A DNA stretch of 64,000 nt. Origin: Pseudomonadota bacterium. Lineage in GTDB: Bacteria; Myxococcota_A; UBA796; GCA-2862545. The position numbers were made by a program, and so were the translations under genes. Within the stretch, counting starts at the first letter, position 1; each line of letters begins with the position of its first letter. The DNA is taken from positions 31,684 through 95,683 of the forward strand of contig CANNIZ010000015.1 in the NCBI GenBank assembly GCA_947505245.1, read 5' to 3'. Below the pieces are notes generated by a model, which searched no databases, was not told the DNA's origin, and saw only the letters and a list, made by a program, of their open reading frames with translations. Positions 55,746 through 64,000 of this stretch are shown here, piece by piece.

Positions 55746-56459
55746 ATGGCTGCCGAAGAAGAAGACGATCGAATCGAACCGCGCGGCACCTACGGGTGTG
55801 TGCTGCTCATCATCCCGATCGTGATGACCGTGTTCGGCGTGTCCGCCTACCTGGGGCTGTTCACGCTCGGCATGATCGGGCGCTCGGCCACCGGCGAGCG
55901 CGTCCGAATCGAGTTCGCGAGCTGCCCGGAAGCGAAGGCGCTCGTGTCCGATCGCACCGCGTTGATGGGCCTCGGTGACCCGATGTTCGCCGATACGGCC
56001 GAGGGGTTCTCGCTCACTGCGACGCTGCCCGCGGACCCGTTGGACGCTGCCGCGATCCCCGGCACGCTCGCAGCGCCGGGGCGTCTCGAGATCCGCGATC
56101 CCAAGTCGCCACCGGAAGCGCCGCCGGTGATCGCCGGCGAACGCGTCGACGCGAGCACCGTGCACCTCGGCATGGACGGCGTGGTCACCCTGGTGCGGCT
56201 GGACGACGCGGGCTCGACCACGCTGCGCGAGTACATGATCGCGCACCCCGAAGGGGAGATCGCGTTCGTGATCGACGGCGTCACGGCCTACACGCGCAGC
56301 AACCTGCCCGCGGAGGCGCGCGGGAGCCTGGAGATCACGACCAAGGGTGGGGACGAACACGACCAGCTTCGCGTCGCAGCGGCGCGCTCGATCATCCTGG
56401 ACGCGGGGCCGCTCCCCTGCCCCGTCACCGTGAAGGCGACTACGCCCGTCGCCCGGTGA
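55746..56459 (+). CDS. Single-helix membrane-anchored hypothetical protein
   Basis: 237 aa. Cytoplasmic acidic N-terminus (MAAEEEDDRIEPRG), one helix at about 18-46, and a strand-rich extracytoplasmic part (GERVRIEFASCPEAKALVSD, DASTVHLGMDGVVTLVRLDD, AHPEGEIAFVIDGVTA). The last region faintly recalls the SecD periplasmic domain, but I would not assign it. ATG 55746 lies 7-9 nt after a GGAG. Confidence 0.72.
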   Translation: MAAEEEDDRIEPRGTYGCVLLIIPIVMTVFGVSAYLGLFTLGMIGRSATGERVRIEFASCPEAKALVSDRTALMGLGDPMFADTAEGFSLTATLPADPLDAAAIPGTLAAPGRLEIRDPKSPPEAPPVIAGERVDASTVHLGMDGVVTLVRLDDAGSTTLREYMIAHPEGEIAFVIDGVTAYTRSNLPAEARGSLEITTKGGDEHDQLRVAAARSIILDAGPLPCPVTVKATTPVAR

Positions 56460-56462
56460 GCG

Positions 56463-57392
56463 TTAGTTCGAGCCGGGGCCGCGGCGCCGCGCGATGCCGA
56501 GCGCCTCGGTGAGCAGCGCGCGGTACGCGATGAGGCGCGACTCGGGAACGCTCGCGGGTGCGACGCAGCCCTCTTCGCCGTCGCGATGCAGGCAGTCGCG
56601 GTACTTGCAGTCCAGGCCCGTCACGCCCGGGTAGTGGTCGCGGATCGCGATCGGATCGAGCACCGCCGGCGTGAAGCTGCGGATGCCCGGGGAGTCGGCG
56701 ATCTCGCCGCCGCTGTGCACCTTGAACAGCCGGGTGTGCGTGGTGGTGTGCATGCCTTGACCCCAGTACGCGGAGATCTCGCCGATCGGGCCCACGTCTT
56801 CGCCGGGCAGCAGCGCGCCGACGAGCGACGTCTTCCCGACGCCCGACGGCCCGACGAACGCCCACGCCCCCTTCGCCGCGGCGAGGTGCGCGCGGATCGC
56901 CTCGACCCCGTCGCCCGTCTTGGCCGACGATCGCAACACGGTGAACCCGAGCTCGGCGCGCTCGGCGAGGGCCGCCTCGACGTGCGCGGGGACCTCCGAG
57001 TCCGCCTTGTTGAGCACGATCACCGCGCGCAGCCCGTCGTGTTCGGCGGCGACGAGGTAACGATCGAGGAGCGGCGGCGCGAGCGGCGGCTCGCTCGCTG
57101 AGAACACGACGAACACGCCCTCGAGGTTGGCGACGAGCATCTGCTCCTCCCCCCGCGAGTCGACGCGGCGGAGGATGGACGTGCGCGCGCAAACCTCGGT
57201 GAGCTTGCCACCTTCACCTTTCGCCTCGGTCCACCGGACGACATCACCCACGACGGCGCGGTGACCGGAGAGGAAACACGCCCGCGTGCCCTCGGCGTCC
57301 GACACCATCACCCGACGGCCCACGGTCTCGACCACCCGTCCGAGGCGGTCGCTGCTTCGATCTTTCACTCGGGGTGCGTCGCGTCGGGCCAT
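56463..57392 (-). CDS. rsgA: Ribosome small-subunit-dependent GTPase RsgA, copy 2
   Basis: 309 aa from ATG 57392. OB-fold N-terminus (GRVVETVGRRVMVSD, VVGDVVRW), G4 NKAD (128-131), G1 GPSGVGKTS (181-189), G3 DSPG (233-236), zinc site Cys262, Cys267, His269, Cys276. Closer to the canonical RsgA layout than copy 1, because its OB-fold is complete. The longer open frame upstream overlaps the next gene and is a shadow. Last gene of a minus-strand trio starting at 58434. Confidence 0.93.
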   Translation of the reverse strand: MARRDAPRVKDRSSDRLGRVVETVGRRVMVSDAEGTRACFLSGHRAVVGDVVRWTEAKGEGGKLTEVCARTSILRRVDSRGEEQMLVANLEGVFVVFSASEPPLAPPLLDRYLVAAEHDGLRAVIVLNKADSEVPAHVEAALAERAELGFTVLRSSAKTGDGVEAIRAHLAAAKGAWAFVGPSGVGKTSLVGALLPGEDVGPIGEISAYWGQGMHTTTHTRLFKVHSGGEIADSPGIRSFTPAVLDPIAIRDHYPGVTGLDCKYRDCLHRDGEEGCVAPASVPESRLIAYRALLTEALGIARRRGPGSN

Positions 57393-57418
57393 TGGACCAC
57401 GTATCGCGCGGGCGAGAG

Positions 57419-57940
57419 CTACGGCGTGAACTTGCTGCAGACGGCGGTGGTTCCGGTCAGGCTGCAGCGCCACGAACCTTCGGACATGCCGCGGAACGCC
57501 GCCGGTGTGGCGCCCTTGAAATACAGCGTGCAATCGCCGGCGGGCACGTCGTTGAACGTGGAGGTGTTGGTCGCGATGTCCCCGCGCTCGCGGTAGCCCG
57601 ACGCCGAACACGTGAGCTCGAGCCACTTCGTGTCGTACACGCCGCCGATGATCACGTTGATGCGGCCCTTGGCGTTGGACACCGGCGTATGGATCACGTC
57701 GGTCAGGGTGCACGCCGAGTTGGTGCAGGCCCAGTCGCCGGGGCCGGCGATCTTCCCGATCGGACGCACCGCGTACAGGGTGCAGTTCTCGGGCGCCTCG
57801 GCGAACTCGGCCTTGCCGGCGACGACGTCGGCTTCGAGCTTGCGCGTCCCGCAGTCGAGCATCACCTTGGTGGCGTCCGACGGGACGGTGATGGTGAGCG
57901 GGGCGCCAGCGAAAGCGGCGGTTGCGAGCAGCGTGATCAT
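57419..57940 (-). CDS. Exported hypothetical protein, cysteine-containing
   Basis: 173 aa. Signal peptide MITLLATAAFAGA. The mature part is all-beta with eight cysteines in pairs (DCGTRKLEADVVAGKAEF, NCTLYAV, CTNSACTLTDV, CTLYFKG, WRCSLTG), suggesting a disulfide-rich periplasmic or extracellular domain. The repeat of CTLY in two halves hints at internal duplication. It overlaps the upstream gene by 4 nt (ATGA). Confidence 0.75.
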   Translation of the reverse strand: MITLLATAAFAGAPLTITVPSDATKVMLDCGTRKLEADVVAGKAEFAEAPENCTLYAVRPIGKIAGPGDWACTNSACTLTDVIHTPVSNAKGRINVIIGGVYDTKWLELTCSASGYRERGDIATNTSTFNDVPAGDCTLYFKGATPAAFRGMSEGSWRCSLTGTTAVCSKFTP

Positions 57941-58434
57941 GAGGCGTCCTCCCCTTGAATGTACCAGCGGCCCTCGCGCAATACGAGCGGGAGCTTCTGT
58001 TTGCCGATCTTGAGCGCCGGGTGCGGCGAGGACCCTCCCTTCAACTTCGGCACCACCACCTCCCCTTCTGCGCCGCCGTGCGCCTTCATGAACGCCCAGA
58101 GGTCCTGCGAAAGTCCATGGTAGTCCGTCACGTCGGCGTAGGCCGTCCTCATGATCACCTCGTACTCGTCGCTCGTCAGGGCCTCGCCGACGGGCTTGAT
58201 GCCGTAACGATCACCGATCGCCTGCAGCTCTGCGGTGGCCGCGTCGCCGTTCGCAGTGAGCCCCGCCATCATCGCGAACGAGCCGGCGATGAGCGCGCGA
58301 TCTTCGGGCACGACGTAGTCGATGATCTTCCACGGCTCCCCACCCGACAGGGCCGTGGATACCTCCTGGTAGAGCACCTGGGGCGTCTCGGCGCCATCGG
58401 CGAGGGCCACCCCGACGCTGAACAGTGCAAACAT
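57937..58434 (-). CDS. Exported hypothetical protein
   Basis: 165 aa from ATG 58434 (GGAGG 5 nt upstream). Signal peptide MFALFSVGVALADG. The rest is helical and then strand-rich, ending KLPLVLREGRWYIQGE, the pattern of NTF2-like/DUF4878-type domains with a final Trp-Tyr strand. The function is unknown. First gene of the operon with 57419-57940 and rsgA copy 2. Confidence 0.75.
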   Translation of the reverse strand: MFALFSVGVALADGAETPQVLYQEVSTALSGGEPWKIIDYVVPEDRALIAGSFAMMAGLTANGDAATAELQAIGDRYGIKPVGEALTSDEYEVIMRTAYADVTDYHGLSQDLWAFMKAHGGAEGEVVVPKLKGGSSPHPALKIGKQKLPLVLREGRWYIQGEDAS

Positions 58435-58482
58435 CACGTCCTCCGTGCACGTTGGTAACTTGCCCCAGACTAGGATGGGTCC

Positions 58483-60456
58483 ATGCTCCTGCTCCTCGCG
58501 TGTGCAGACGAACGCGTCACTGTCGTCGCCGAGCCCGATCAACTCGACGTGTTGACGTCGTTCGTGGCGAACCTCGGCGATTCCCGCGTCACCGTGACCG
58601 GCCCGGACGGGCCCGCGCGAGGGCTCGTGATCACGCTGCACGACGATCTCGCCGAGCCCGAACGGTGGACGGTCACCGGCGGCGGGCGCGCGGTCGACGT
58701 GCACGGCGGCGGGATCCTTGGCGTGCAGTACGGCCTTTCCGACGCGCTCGAGGGCCTTGGGTACCGGTTCCTCCACCCGTACGACACCGTGATCCCCGAG
58801 GCGATCGAGCCCGTCGACTTCGACCTCGACGTCACACCGCTGATGCGCCGCCGCGGGCTGCACCTGCACACGTTGCACCCGATCGAGGGCCTGGCGGCGG
58901 TGTGGATGCCGTCGGACGCGAGTCGGGACGAGGCGGCCCGCATCGGCGACTGGGTCGTAAAGAACCGCGGAAACCACGTCCAATGGCCGGGGCTCGACGA
59001 CATCACCGACGATGACACGGCGTTCGCCGCGTGGGACGAGCACACGCTCGCGGTGGTCGACGACTTCCACGCGCGCGGGCTCACCGTCGGTCTCGGCGTG
59101 CAACTGTTCGGCAGCAGCAACCTCCAGGAGGCCTACGACCTGCTCGACGAGACCGGGACCCCCGAGGCCCAGGCGTCGGCGATCGGTGATCGGATCGAGC
59201 GCATCGCCGACGTGCCGTGGGACGTGATCAACCTCTCGTTCGGCGAGTTCTTCGGGGAAGACCCCGACGCGTTCATCGCGAGCACCAACCAGGTCGCCGA
59301 CGCCGTGAAGATAGCGCTCCCCGACGCCGAGCTCACCGCCACGATCCACGTCGGGAACAGCCCGGACCAGCGCGTCGACTACGACAACCAGAACCTGCAA
59401 TACTACTTCCTCGTGCAGTACGCGGACCCGGCGATCGTGCCGTGGGTTCACACGGTGATGTTCTACGACCTGTTCGAAGGGGCCGACGGCGCCTACCTCC
59501 ACGACGAATTCGACGAGCACCGCGCGTTCCTGTTGGACCGCCTGCGCGAGGGAAAGCCCGTCGGCTACTTCCCCGAGAGCGCGTACTGGGTGGCGTTCGA
59601 CAACAGCGTGCCGCAGTTCCTGCCGCTCTATGTGAAGACGCGCGCCTATGATCTTGCTCAGATCGACGCAGCCGTGAGGGCTGATGGCCTGTCCCCGCTC
59701 GAGGACCACGTGTTGTTCTCGTCGGGCTGGGAGTGGGGCTACTGGCTGAACGATCGCGCAACGCTGCGCATGTGCGCCGAACGCGACCCCTGGGAGGACG
59801 TCGTGCGCAACGCCTACGCCGGCGTTCCGGACGGGGCCGCAGCGGGCGACGTGGTGGTGGCCCTGGCCGAACTTCAGCACGACTTCTTGATGGATCAAGA
59901 CCTCGCGCGGTGGATGTCGGGCCGCGACGCGGTGATCGACTTTGGCGACACGATCGGCATCATCAGCCAGCCCGATCGGCCGACGCTCAAGGAGATCGCG
60001 TCGATGAACGCGGACGATCGCACCATCGTCCGGACGCAGATCGCGGGGGTGGCCGCGTATGCGGACGCGATGGCGGCCCTGCCTGCGCTGACGGGGGACG
60101 ACCGGTACGTCGCCGAGGTGCGCGACGGGCTCGCCGCAGACGTTGCGCGCGCGCGGTTCGTGGCCGCCAACACCACGGCCGTGTTGGACGCGGCGGACGG
60201 GCTTGATCCGGCGTCGTCGCTCGACGCGGCCGGGCAGGCGCTGGCCGACGGCGAGACCGTGGTCGCGCGCCGGGCGGCGGGTTTCCACGACCCGAACGGA
60301 GCGCGCTGGGTCGCGCCTGCGTGGGAGAACCCGACCACCTACGACTACGGCTACCTGCTGCGCGCGGACGAGCTTTGCTTCTGGCGACGCGAGCTCGTGC
60401 AGGCGAGGAACGAGGCGCTCGACGCCGGGGATGAGGTCCCGCACTGCGCGCTGTAG
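58483..60456 (+). CDS. Lipoprotein with alpha-glucuronidase/hexosaminidase-like N-domain (DUF4838-like)
   Basis: 657 aa. A very short signal with lipobox LLAC (Cys7). Residues about 45-105 (ARGLVITLHDD, VDVHGGGILGVQYGLSDALEGLGYRFLHP) match the small alpha/beta domain that precedes the barrel in GH67 alpha-glucuronidases, GH20 and GH84 enzymes. The next 330 residues have barrel-like strands (NHVQWPGLDDI, LTVGLGVQLF, VINLSFGEFFGEDP) with acidic residues at strand ends. It is probably a surface-bound glycosidase; catalytic residues cannot be assigned. Ends 3 bp before repeat element C. Confidence 0.72.
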   Translation: MLLLLACADERVTVVAEPDQLDVLTSFVANLGDSRVTVTGPDGPARGLVITLHDDLAEPERWTVTGGGRAVDVHGGGILGVQYGLSDALEGLGYRFLHPYDTVIPEAIEPVDFDLDVTPLMRRRGLHLHTLHPIEGLAAVWMPSDASRDEAARIGDWVVKNRGNHVQWPGLDDITDDDTAFAAWDEHTLAVVDDFHARGLTVGLGVQLFGSSNLQEAYDLLDETGTPEAQASAIGDRIERIADVPWDVINLSFGEFFGEDPDAFIASTNQVADAVKIALPDAELTATIHVGNSPDQRVDYDNQNLQYYFLVQYADPAIVPWVHTVMFYDLFEGADGAYLHDEFDEHRAFLLDRLREGKPVGYFPESAYWVAFDNSVPQFLPLYVKTRAYDLAQIDAAVRADGLSPLEDHVLFSSGWEWGYWLNDRATLRMCAERDPWEDVVRNAYAGVPDGAAAGDVVVALAELQHDFLMDQDLARWMSGRDAVIDFGDTIGIISQPDRPTLKEIASMNADDRTIVRTQIAGVAAYADAMAALPALTGDDRYVAEVRDGLAADVARARFVAANTTAVLDAADGLDPASSLDAAGQALADGETVVARRAAGFHDPNGARWVAPAWENPTTYDYGYLLRADELCFWRRELVQARNEALDAGDEVPHCAL

Positions 60457-60459
60457 CCC

Positions 60460-60644
60460 GTAGAACGGCCTCGAAGTTTCCCTCGGCGAAGTAGAACGCC
60501 TTTGAAAGTCGCCTCGGTGGACAGCTGGGCGAGGCAGACCTTCGACAATTGGCGTTCGTTCGTCGGCGCGGAGCGTGGTCGCGGCATCAGGCGAACCTTC
60601 ACGGCGGTTCTACTTTCAAGAACGACACTTCAGGGCCGTTCTAC
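60460..60644. repeat. Double-box inverted-repeat element, copy C (185 bp)
   Basis: GTAGAAC boxes start at 60460 and 60491; inverted GTTCTAC boxes end at 60613 and 60644. Both pairs are 31 bp apart. Left GTAGAACGGCCTCGAAG mirrors right CTTCAGGGCCGTTCTAC. It fills the gap between two convergent genes, and its right box includes the TAG stop (60641-60643) of the lipoprotein gene. Confidence 0.82.
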
Positions 60645-61174
60645 GGAACCTCGAGCTTCACATGCCCGCCCGGCGCGAAGTGATCGACCTTCTTGCCGTT
60701 GATCTCGGTGACCGACTGCTCCTGCACGACCTTGACCCCGACCGCGCCCGGCGCGCTCGACTCGACCACGACGTCGGCGATCACGAGCCAGGCGGAGATG
60801 CTCATGCCGCCGAACTTCTGGTCGATCTTCTTCGACAGCGTCCCCTTCGCGCCCACGGCCGGGGGATCGGACGCGACGTCGACGACGACCACGCCGCCCG
60901 AAGCGCGCGTGATGTCGCCCTCCCAGGTGCCCGCGGTCACGGCGGGCGCGGCAGGCGCGGCGGGCGCGGCGGACGCGGCGGGTTCCGGCTCGGGTGCGAC
61001 CGCGATCAGAGGCTCGGGCGCCGGCGGGGCCGGTGGCGGCGCAGCCTGCAGCTGACGAAGCTCCTCAGCCTGACGTGCCGCGTCGGCCTCGGCCTGCAGC
61101 CGCGCCTCCTCCCCGCCACCGCCGCACCCGAACGCCACGAGCAACGCAAACGCACCGACCTGGACGAGCTTCAC
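60641..61174 (-). CDS. Predicted lipoprotein with helical and Pro/Ala-rich linker
   Basis: 177 aa. Lipobox AFGC (Cys17), then a charged helix (ARLQAEADAARQAEELRQLQ), a Pro/Ala linker of about 40 residues and a beta-rich C-terminal domain (GTWEGDITRASGGVVVVDV, KFGGMSISAWLVIADVVV). It overlaps kdsA by 4 nt (ATGA), so it is the last gene of a three-gene operon. Its stop is inside the end box of element C. Confidence 0.78.
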   Translation of the reverse strand: MKLVQVGAFALLVAFGCGGGGEEARLQAEADAARQAEELRQLQAAPPPAPPAPEPLIAVAPEPEPAASAAPAAPAAPAVTAGTWEGDITRASGGVVVVDVASDPPAVGAKGTLSKKIDQKFGGMSISAWLVIADVVVESSAPGAVGVKVVQEQSVTEINGKKVDHFAPGGHVKLEVP

Positions 61175-61995
61175 GACACCACCTCCCGCAAACGCGCCAA
61201 CGGACCGAGGAACGCGTCAATCTCCGCGAGCGGCCACTGCGTGTCGGCGTCCGACAGCGCGCTCGCGGGGTCCGGGTGCACCTCGGCGAACACGAGGTCG
61301 ACGCCCGCCGCGACCGCCGCGCGCGCGAGCACCGGCACGTGGCGCCGCGTCCCGCCGCTGCGACCGCCCATCGCGCCCGGCCGCTGCACCGAGTGGGTGG
61401 CGTCGAACGCGACGACGACACCGTCCGAGCGCATGTCCGCGAGGCCGCGGAAGTCCACGACGAGGTCGTGGTGGCCGAAGGTCGTGCCGCGTTCGGTGAT
61501 GATCACGCCGGACGCACCGGCGGAGCGCACCTTGTCGACGACGTAGCGCGCGTCGTCGGGTGCCAGGAACTGGCCCTTCTTCACGTTCACGGGCTTGCCC
61601 GTGCGACCGCACGCGACGAGCAGATCGGTCTGCCGACAAAGGAACGCGGGCACCTGCAGCAAATCGACGACAGACGCGACAGCTTCCGCCTGGCCTGACT
61701 CGTGCACGTCGGTGGTGACGGGGACGCCGACCTCCCGCCGGATCGCCGCGAGCAAGTCGAGCCCCTCCCGCAGTCCGGGCCCGCGCCAGGCGTCGCCGCG
61801 CGTGCGGTTCGCCTTGTCGAAGCTGCCTTTGAAGATGAACGGAAGCCCGAGCCGGGCGGCGGCGGCCTTCACCCCGCGCGCGACGGCGAACGCGACGTCG
61901 GCGGACTCAAGCCCGCACGGGCCGGCGATGATCGCGAGCGGGCGGCCCTGGCCGACCTCGAACGAGCCCATCGGCGCCGTGATCGCGACCGTCAC
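61171..61995 (-). CDS. kdsA: 3-deoxy-D-manno-octulosonate 8-phosphate synthase
   Basis: 274 aa from GTG 61995, which overlaps the stop of the upstream gene (GTGA); ATG 61971 is an alternative. IIAGPCGLES carries the metal-site Cys, then IFKGSFDKANRTRGDAWRG, TTDVHESGQ, VNVKKGQFLAPDD, ITERGTTFGH and AEVHPDPASALSD, all diagnostic of KdsA. It condenses PEP and arabinose-5-phosphate to Kdo-8-phosphate for LPS. The Cys suggests the metal-dependent class. Indicates an LPS-bearing outer membrane. Confidence 0.95.
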   Translation of the reverse strand: MTVAITAPMGSFEVGQGRPLAIIAGPCGLESADVAFAVARGVKAAAARLGLPFIFKGSFDKANRTRGDAWRGPGLREGLDLLAAIRREVGVPVTTDVHESGQAEAVASVVDLLQVPAFLCRQTDLLVACGRTGKPVNVKKGQFLAPDDARYVVDKVRSAGASGVIITERGTTFGHHDLVVDFRGLADMRSDGVVVAFDATHSVQRPGAMGGRSGGTRRHVPVLARAAVAAGVDLVFAEVHPDPASALSDADTQWPLAEIDAFLGPLARLREVVS

Positions 61996-62471
61996 TGCGA
62001 CTCGGCGTGAAGATCCGGGATTCGCTCGGCGAGGCGGCAGGCGAACGCGTCCCCGATCGCGCACGACCGCTGCGCGAGCCCCTGAGCGCGCGCGCGCAAG
62101 GCGTCGGCGCGGGCGGGGTCCGTGAGCAGGCCCGCGCCGAGGTCGACGTAGAACGCGAGATCCGCGCAGGACGCCGCATCGCCGCGGTCGCACATCGACG
62201 AGACGGCGCCGACGCGGCCCACGAGCCGCTCGATCGGCTGGCGTTCGAGCTCGATCGTCCGCAACCGGCGCCACCGCTCGGGCTCCCACGGGTCTGCCCC
62301 CAGCAGCGCGTGCGCGCCGCGCAGGCAGGCGAGGTCGTCACCCCCGGAGCACCGCGTCGAAAGGCGCGCCACCGACGGGTCCAGCGACTGGGACAGCACC
62401 GCCCGCGGAACGGGCGCCTCCCGCATGGGGGCGCCGAAAGCTGCACCGACGATGGCGATCAGGACCAGCAC
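61992..62471 (-). CDS. Exported Sel1-like cysteine-containing protein
   Basis: 159 aa from GTG 62471. Signal peptide MLVLIAIVGAAFGA. The mature part is helical with Cys pairs spaced as in Sel1-like/HcpA repeats (DDLACLRGAHALLGADP, SMCDRGDAASCADLAFYVDL, CAIGDAFACRLAERI). First gene of the kdsA operon; the link to Kdo is positional only. Divergent from the carboxylase with 50 bp between starts. Confidence 0.72.
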   Translation of the reverse strand: MLVLIAIVGAAFGAPMREAPVPRAVLSQSLDPSVARLSTRCSGGDDLACLRGAHALLGADPWEPERWRRLRTIELERQPIERLVGRVGAVSSMCDRGDAASCADLAFYVDLGAGLLTDPARADALRARAQGLAQRSCAIGDAFACRLAERIPDLHAESQ

Positions 62472-62521
62472 CCCCGCACGATACCACGCCGTGCTAAAGC
62501 TCGTGCCATCCTGGAGACCAC

Positions 62522-64000
62522 GTGCCCATCCGCCACGTCCTCATCGCGAACCGCGCCGAGATCGCGCGCCGGGTGATCCGCACCTGTCGTGCGCTCGGGA
62601 TCCGCACCACCGCTGTGTACTCCGACGCCGATCGGTCGTCCCTGCACGTGCGCGAGGCCGACGTGGCCGTGCACCTCGGCGCGCCCGAGCCCGCCGCGTC
62701 GTACCTCAACGCGGGCGCGATCCTGGAAGCGGCGCGCCGGACCGGCGCCGACGCGATCCACCCCGGGTACGGCTTCCTTTCCGAGAACGCCGAGTTTGCG
62801 GACGCGGTGATCGCGGCCGGGCTGACGTGGATCGGTCCTCCGCCCGCCGCGATGCGAGCGCTGGGCGACAAGGCCGCCGCGCGCGCCACCGCCCAGGCGC
62901 ACGGCGTGCCCGTGGTGCCCGGCTACGACGGGTCCGACGCGTCCGACGCGGCCTTCGCGCGGGAGGCCGACCGCATCGGCTACCCCGTGATGATCAAGGC
63001 GAGCGCGGGCGGCGGCGGGCGCGGAATGCGGCGCGTGTTCGCTGCGAGCCACCTCGTCGAGGCGCTCCACTCCGCGCGGCGGGAGGCGATCACCGCCTTC
63101 GGCAGCGAGCGCCTGCTGCTCGAGCGGTACGTCGGGAAGCCGCGCCACATCGAGGTGCAGATCTTCGGCGACCACCACGGCAACGTCGTGCACCTGTGGG
63201 AGCGCGAGTGCAGCATCCAGCGCCGCCACCAGAAGATCATCGAGGAGGCCCCGTCCGCCGGCCTCTCCGACGACCTCCGCGCCAAGCTCGGCGACGCGGC
63301 CGTGCGGGTGGCGAAGGCCGCGGGCTACGCGTGCGCCGGCACCGTCGAGTTCCTCGTCGAAGGCGACGCGTTCTACCTGCTCGAGATGAACGCGCGCCTG
63401 CAGGTCGAGCACCCCGTCACCGAGCTGATCACCGGCCTCGACCTCGTCGCGCTGCAGATCGCGGTGTCCGAGGGCCGGCCGCTCCCGTTCGCGCAGGCCG
63501 ACGTGCAGCGCCGCGGGCACGCGATCGAGGCGCGCCTGTGCGCCGAAGACCCGATGCGCGACTTCCTGCCGCAGACGGGCACGCTCGTGCGCCTCGATCT
63601 GCCGCTCGAAGACGGGCTCCGCGTCGACACCGGCTTCGAAGCGGGCGACACGATCGGGCACCACTACGACTCGCTCGTCGCCAAGCTGATCGCCTGGGGA
63701 CCTGACCGCGAATCGGCCACGCGGCGCCTGCGGCACCTGCTCGAGCGCGCGTGGGCCCCGGGCGTCGCGACGAACCTTCCCCTGTTGCGGCAGATCCTCG
63801 CCACCCCGGCGTGGGAGGCGGGCGCGCTGCACACGGGCTTCCTCGCGGAACACGGCCTTCCCACCGCCCCGCCGCTCAACCACGAGCGCGGCGCCGTCGC
63901 AGCCACCGTCGTCGAGGCCACCGAGCGGCCTGCGAGCGAGGTCCCCGCGGCGTGGCGCCTGGACGGCCCCGCGCGCCAGACCGATCGGTGGCAGATCGGA
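62522..64000 (+). CDS. Biotin carboxylase / acyl-CoA carboxylase alpha subunit (3' partial)
   Basis: 493 codons from GTG 62522 (GGAGA 4 nt upstream), running off the window. RHVLIANRAEIARRVIRTCR, HPGYGFLSENAEFA, the ATP-grasp Gly-rich loop KASAGGGGRGMR (about 159-170), HLWERECSIQRRHQKIIEEAP and LEMNARLQVEHPVTE (about 287-301) identify the biotin carboxylase domain. Sequence continuing past about 450 residues (RRLRHLLERAW, ATNLPLLRQIL, then a linker) indicates the long alpha chain of propionyl-, methylcrotonyl- or acetyl-CoA carboxylase, with a biotin-carrier domain expected beyond the window. Confidence 0.95.
   Translation, partial: MPIRHVLIANRAEIARRVIRTCRALGIRTTAVYSDADRSSLHVREADVAVHLGAPEPAASYLNAGAILEAARRTGADAIHPGYGFLSENAEFADAVIAAGLTWIGPPPAAMRALGDKAAARATAQAHGVPVVPGYDGSDASDAAFAREADRIGYPVMIKASAGGGGRGMRRVFAASHLVEALHSARREAITAFGSERLLLERYVGKPRHIEVQIFGDHHGNVVHLWERECSIQRRHQKIIEEAPSAGLSDDLRAKLGDAAVRVAKAAGYACAGTVEFLVEGDAFYLLEMNARLQVEHPVTELITGLDLVALQIAVSEGRPLPFAQADVQRRGHAIEARLCAEDPMRDFLPQTGTLVRLDLPLEDGLRVDTGFEAGDTIGHHYDSLVAKLIAWGPDRESATRRLRHLLERAWAPGVATNLPLLRQILATPAWEAGALHTGFLAEHGLPTAPPLNHERGAVAATVVEATERPASEVPAAWRLDGPARQTDRWQIG

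Noticed and set aside
57937..60444. Long minus-strand open frame across the glycosidase-like lipoprotein gene
   Set aside because: Only its last 165 codons (57937-58434) form a real gene; the remainder is antisense to a protein with a lipobox and a recognisable N-domain.

Overview
The window is very GC-rich DNA from a bacterium that is most likely a member of the Myxococcota or a close relative. The evidence is: a MYXO-CTERM-type sorting tail (Cys, Asp-Gln-Ser-Pro-Ala-Gly-Gly, one helix, Arg-rich end) on the protein at 2-634, with a second such tail as a remnant at 12430-12525; two large MopE-like calcium-binding-repeat lipoproteins; a Ser/Thr kinase with a WD40 sensor half; a GT41 (OGT/SPINDLY) glycosyltransferase; and about a dozen predicted lipoproteins. 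It reads as ordinary chromosome with short operons on both strands. I saw no rRNA or tRNA genes, no CRISPR array and no intact prophage or insertion sequence.

Layout. 1-4100: end of a secreted trypsin-like protease, a chimeric gene remnant, and a 992-aa MopE-like lipoprotein with a glycine-rich tail. 4.2-8.3 kb: two broken genes, a methyltransferase, and a GT2 plus membrane-protein pair. 8.3-19.9 kb: a repeat lipoprotein, a frameshifted HEAT-like gene, DUF1295 and LtrA membrane proteins, the WD40 kinase, an OGT-type glycosyltransferase with a convergent methyltransferase, and a START-like protein. Short tails of neighbouring or paralogous genes lie in the gaps. 20-27.3 kb: three tandem hairpin repeats, an aldonolactone-oxidase-like flavoprotein, a second MopE-like lipoprotein with a fibrinogen-like end, and membrane proteins. 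27.4-33 kb: recJ, a TerB-like protein, a transglutaminase-like lipoprotein carrying a HhH motif, rsgA. 33-45.5 kb: FG-GAP lipoprotein, glgC, a vapBC-type pair, type II glutamine synthetase, lipoproteins, an adenylate cyclase, hicB with a broken hicA, thyX, a lone phage/CIS spike protein, lgt, radC. 45.6-64 kb: comEC, a second lgt, proC, cytochrome c, a nucleotide-sugar dehydrogenase/epimerase pair, a histone H1-like gene, a second rsgA, a glycosidase-like lipoprotein, kdsA in a three-gene operon, and the start of a biotin carboxylase.

How the genes fit together: many encode envelope and surface functions. Sugar-nucleotide synthesis (52789-55112), Kdo synthesis (kdsA), polyprenyl-phosphate glycosyltransferase and GT-C-like proteins suggest polysaccharide or LPS building. 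Two Lgt paralogues match the large lipoprotein load.

The most unusual non-coding find is a family of three 183-185 bp intergenic elements (33016-33198, 50842-51026, 60460-60644). Each carries two 7-bp boxes (GTAGAAC) exactly 31 bp apart at the left end and the same pair inverted at the right end, around a core that keeps its length but not its sequence. In two of the three, the right-hand box supplies the TAG stop codon of the adjacent gene. I do not recognise this family.
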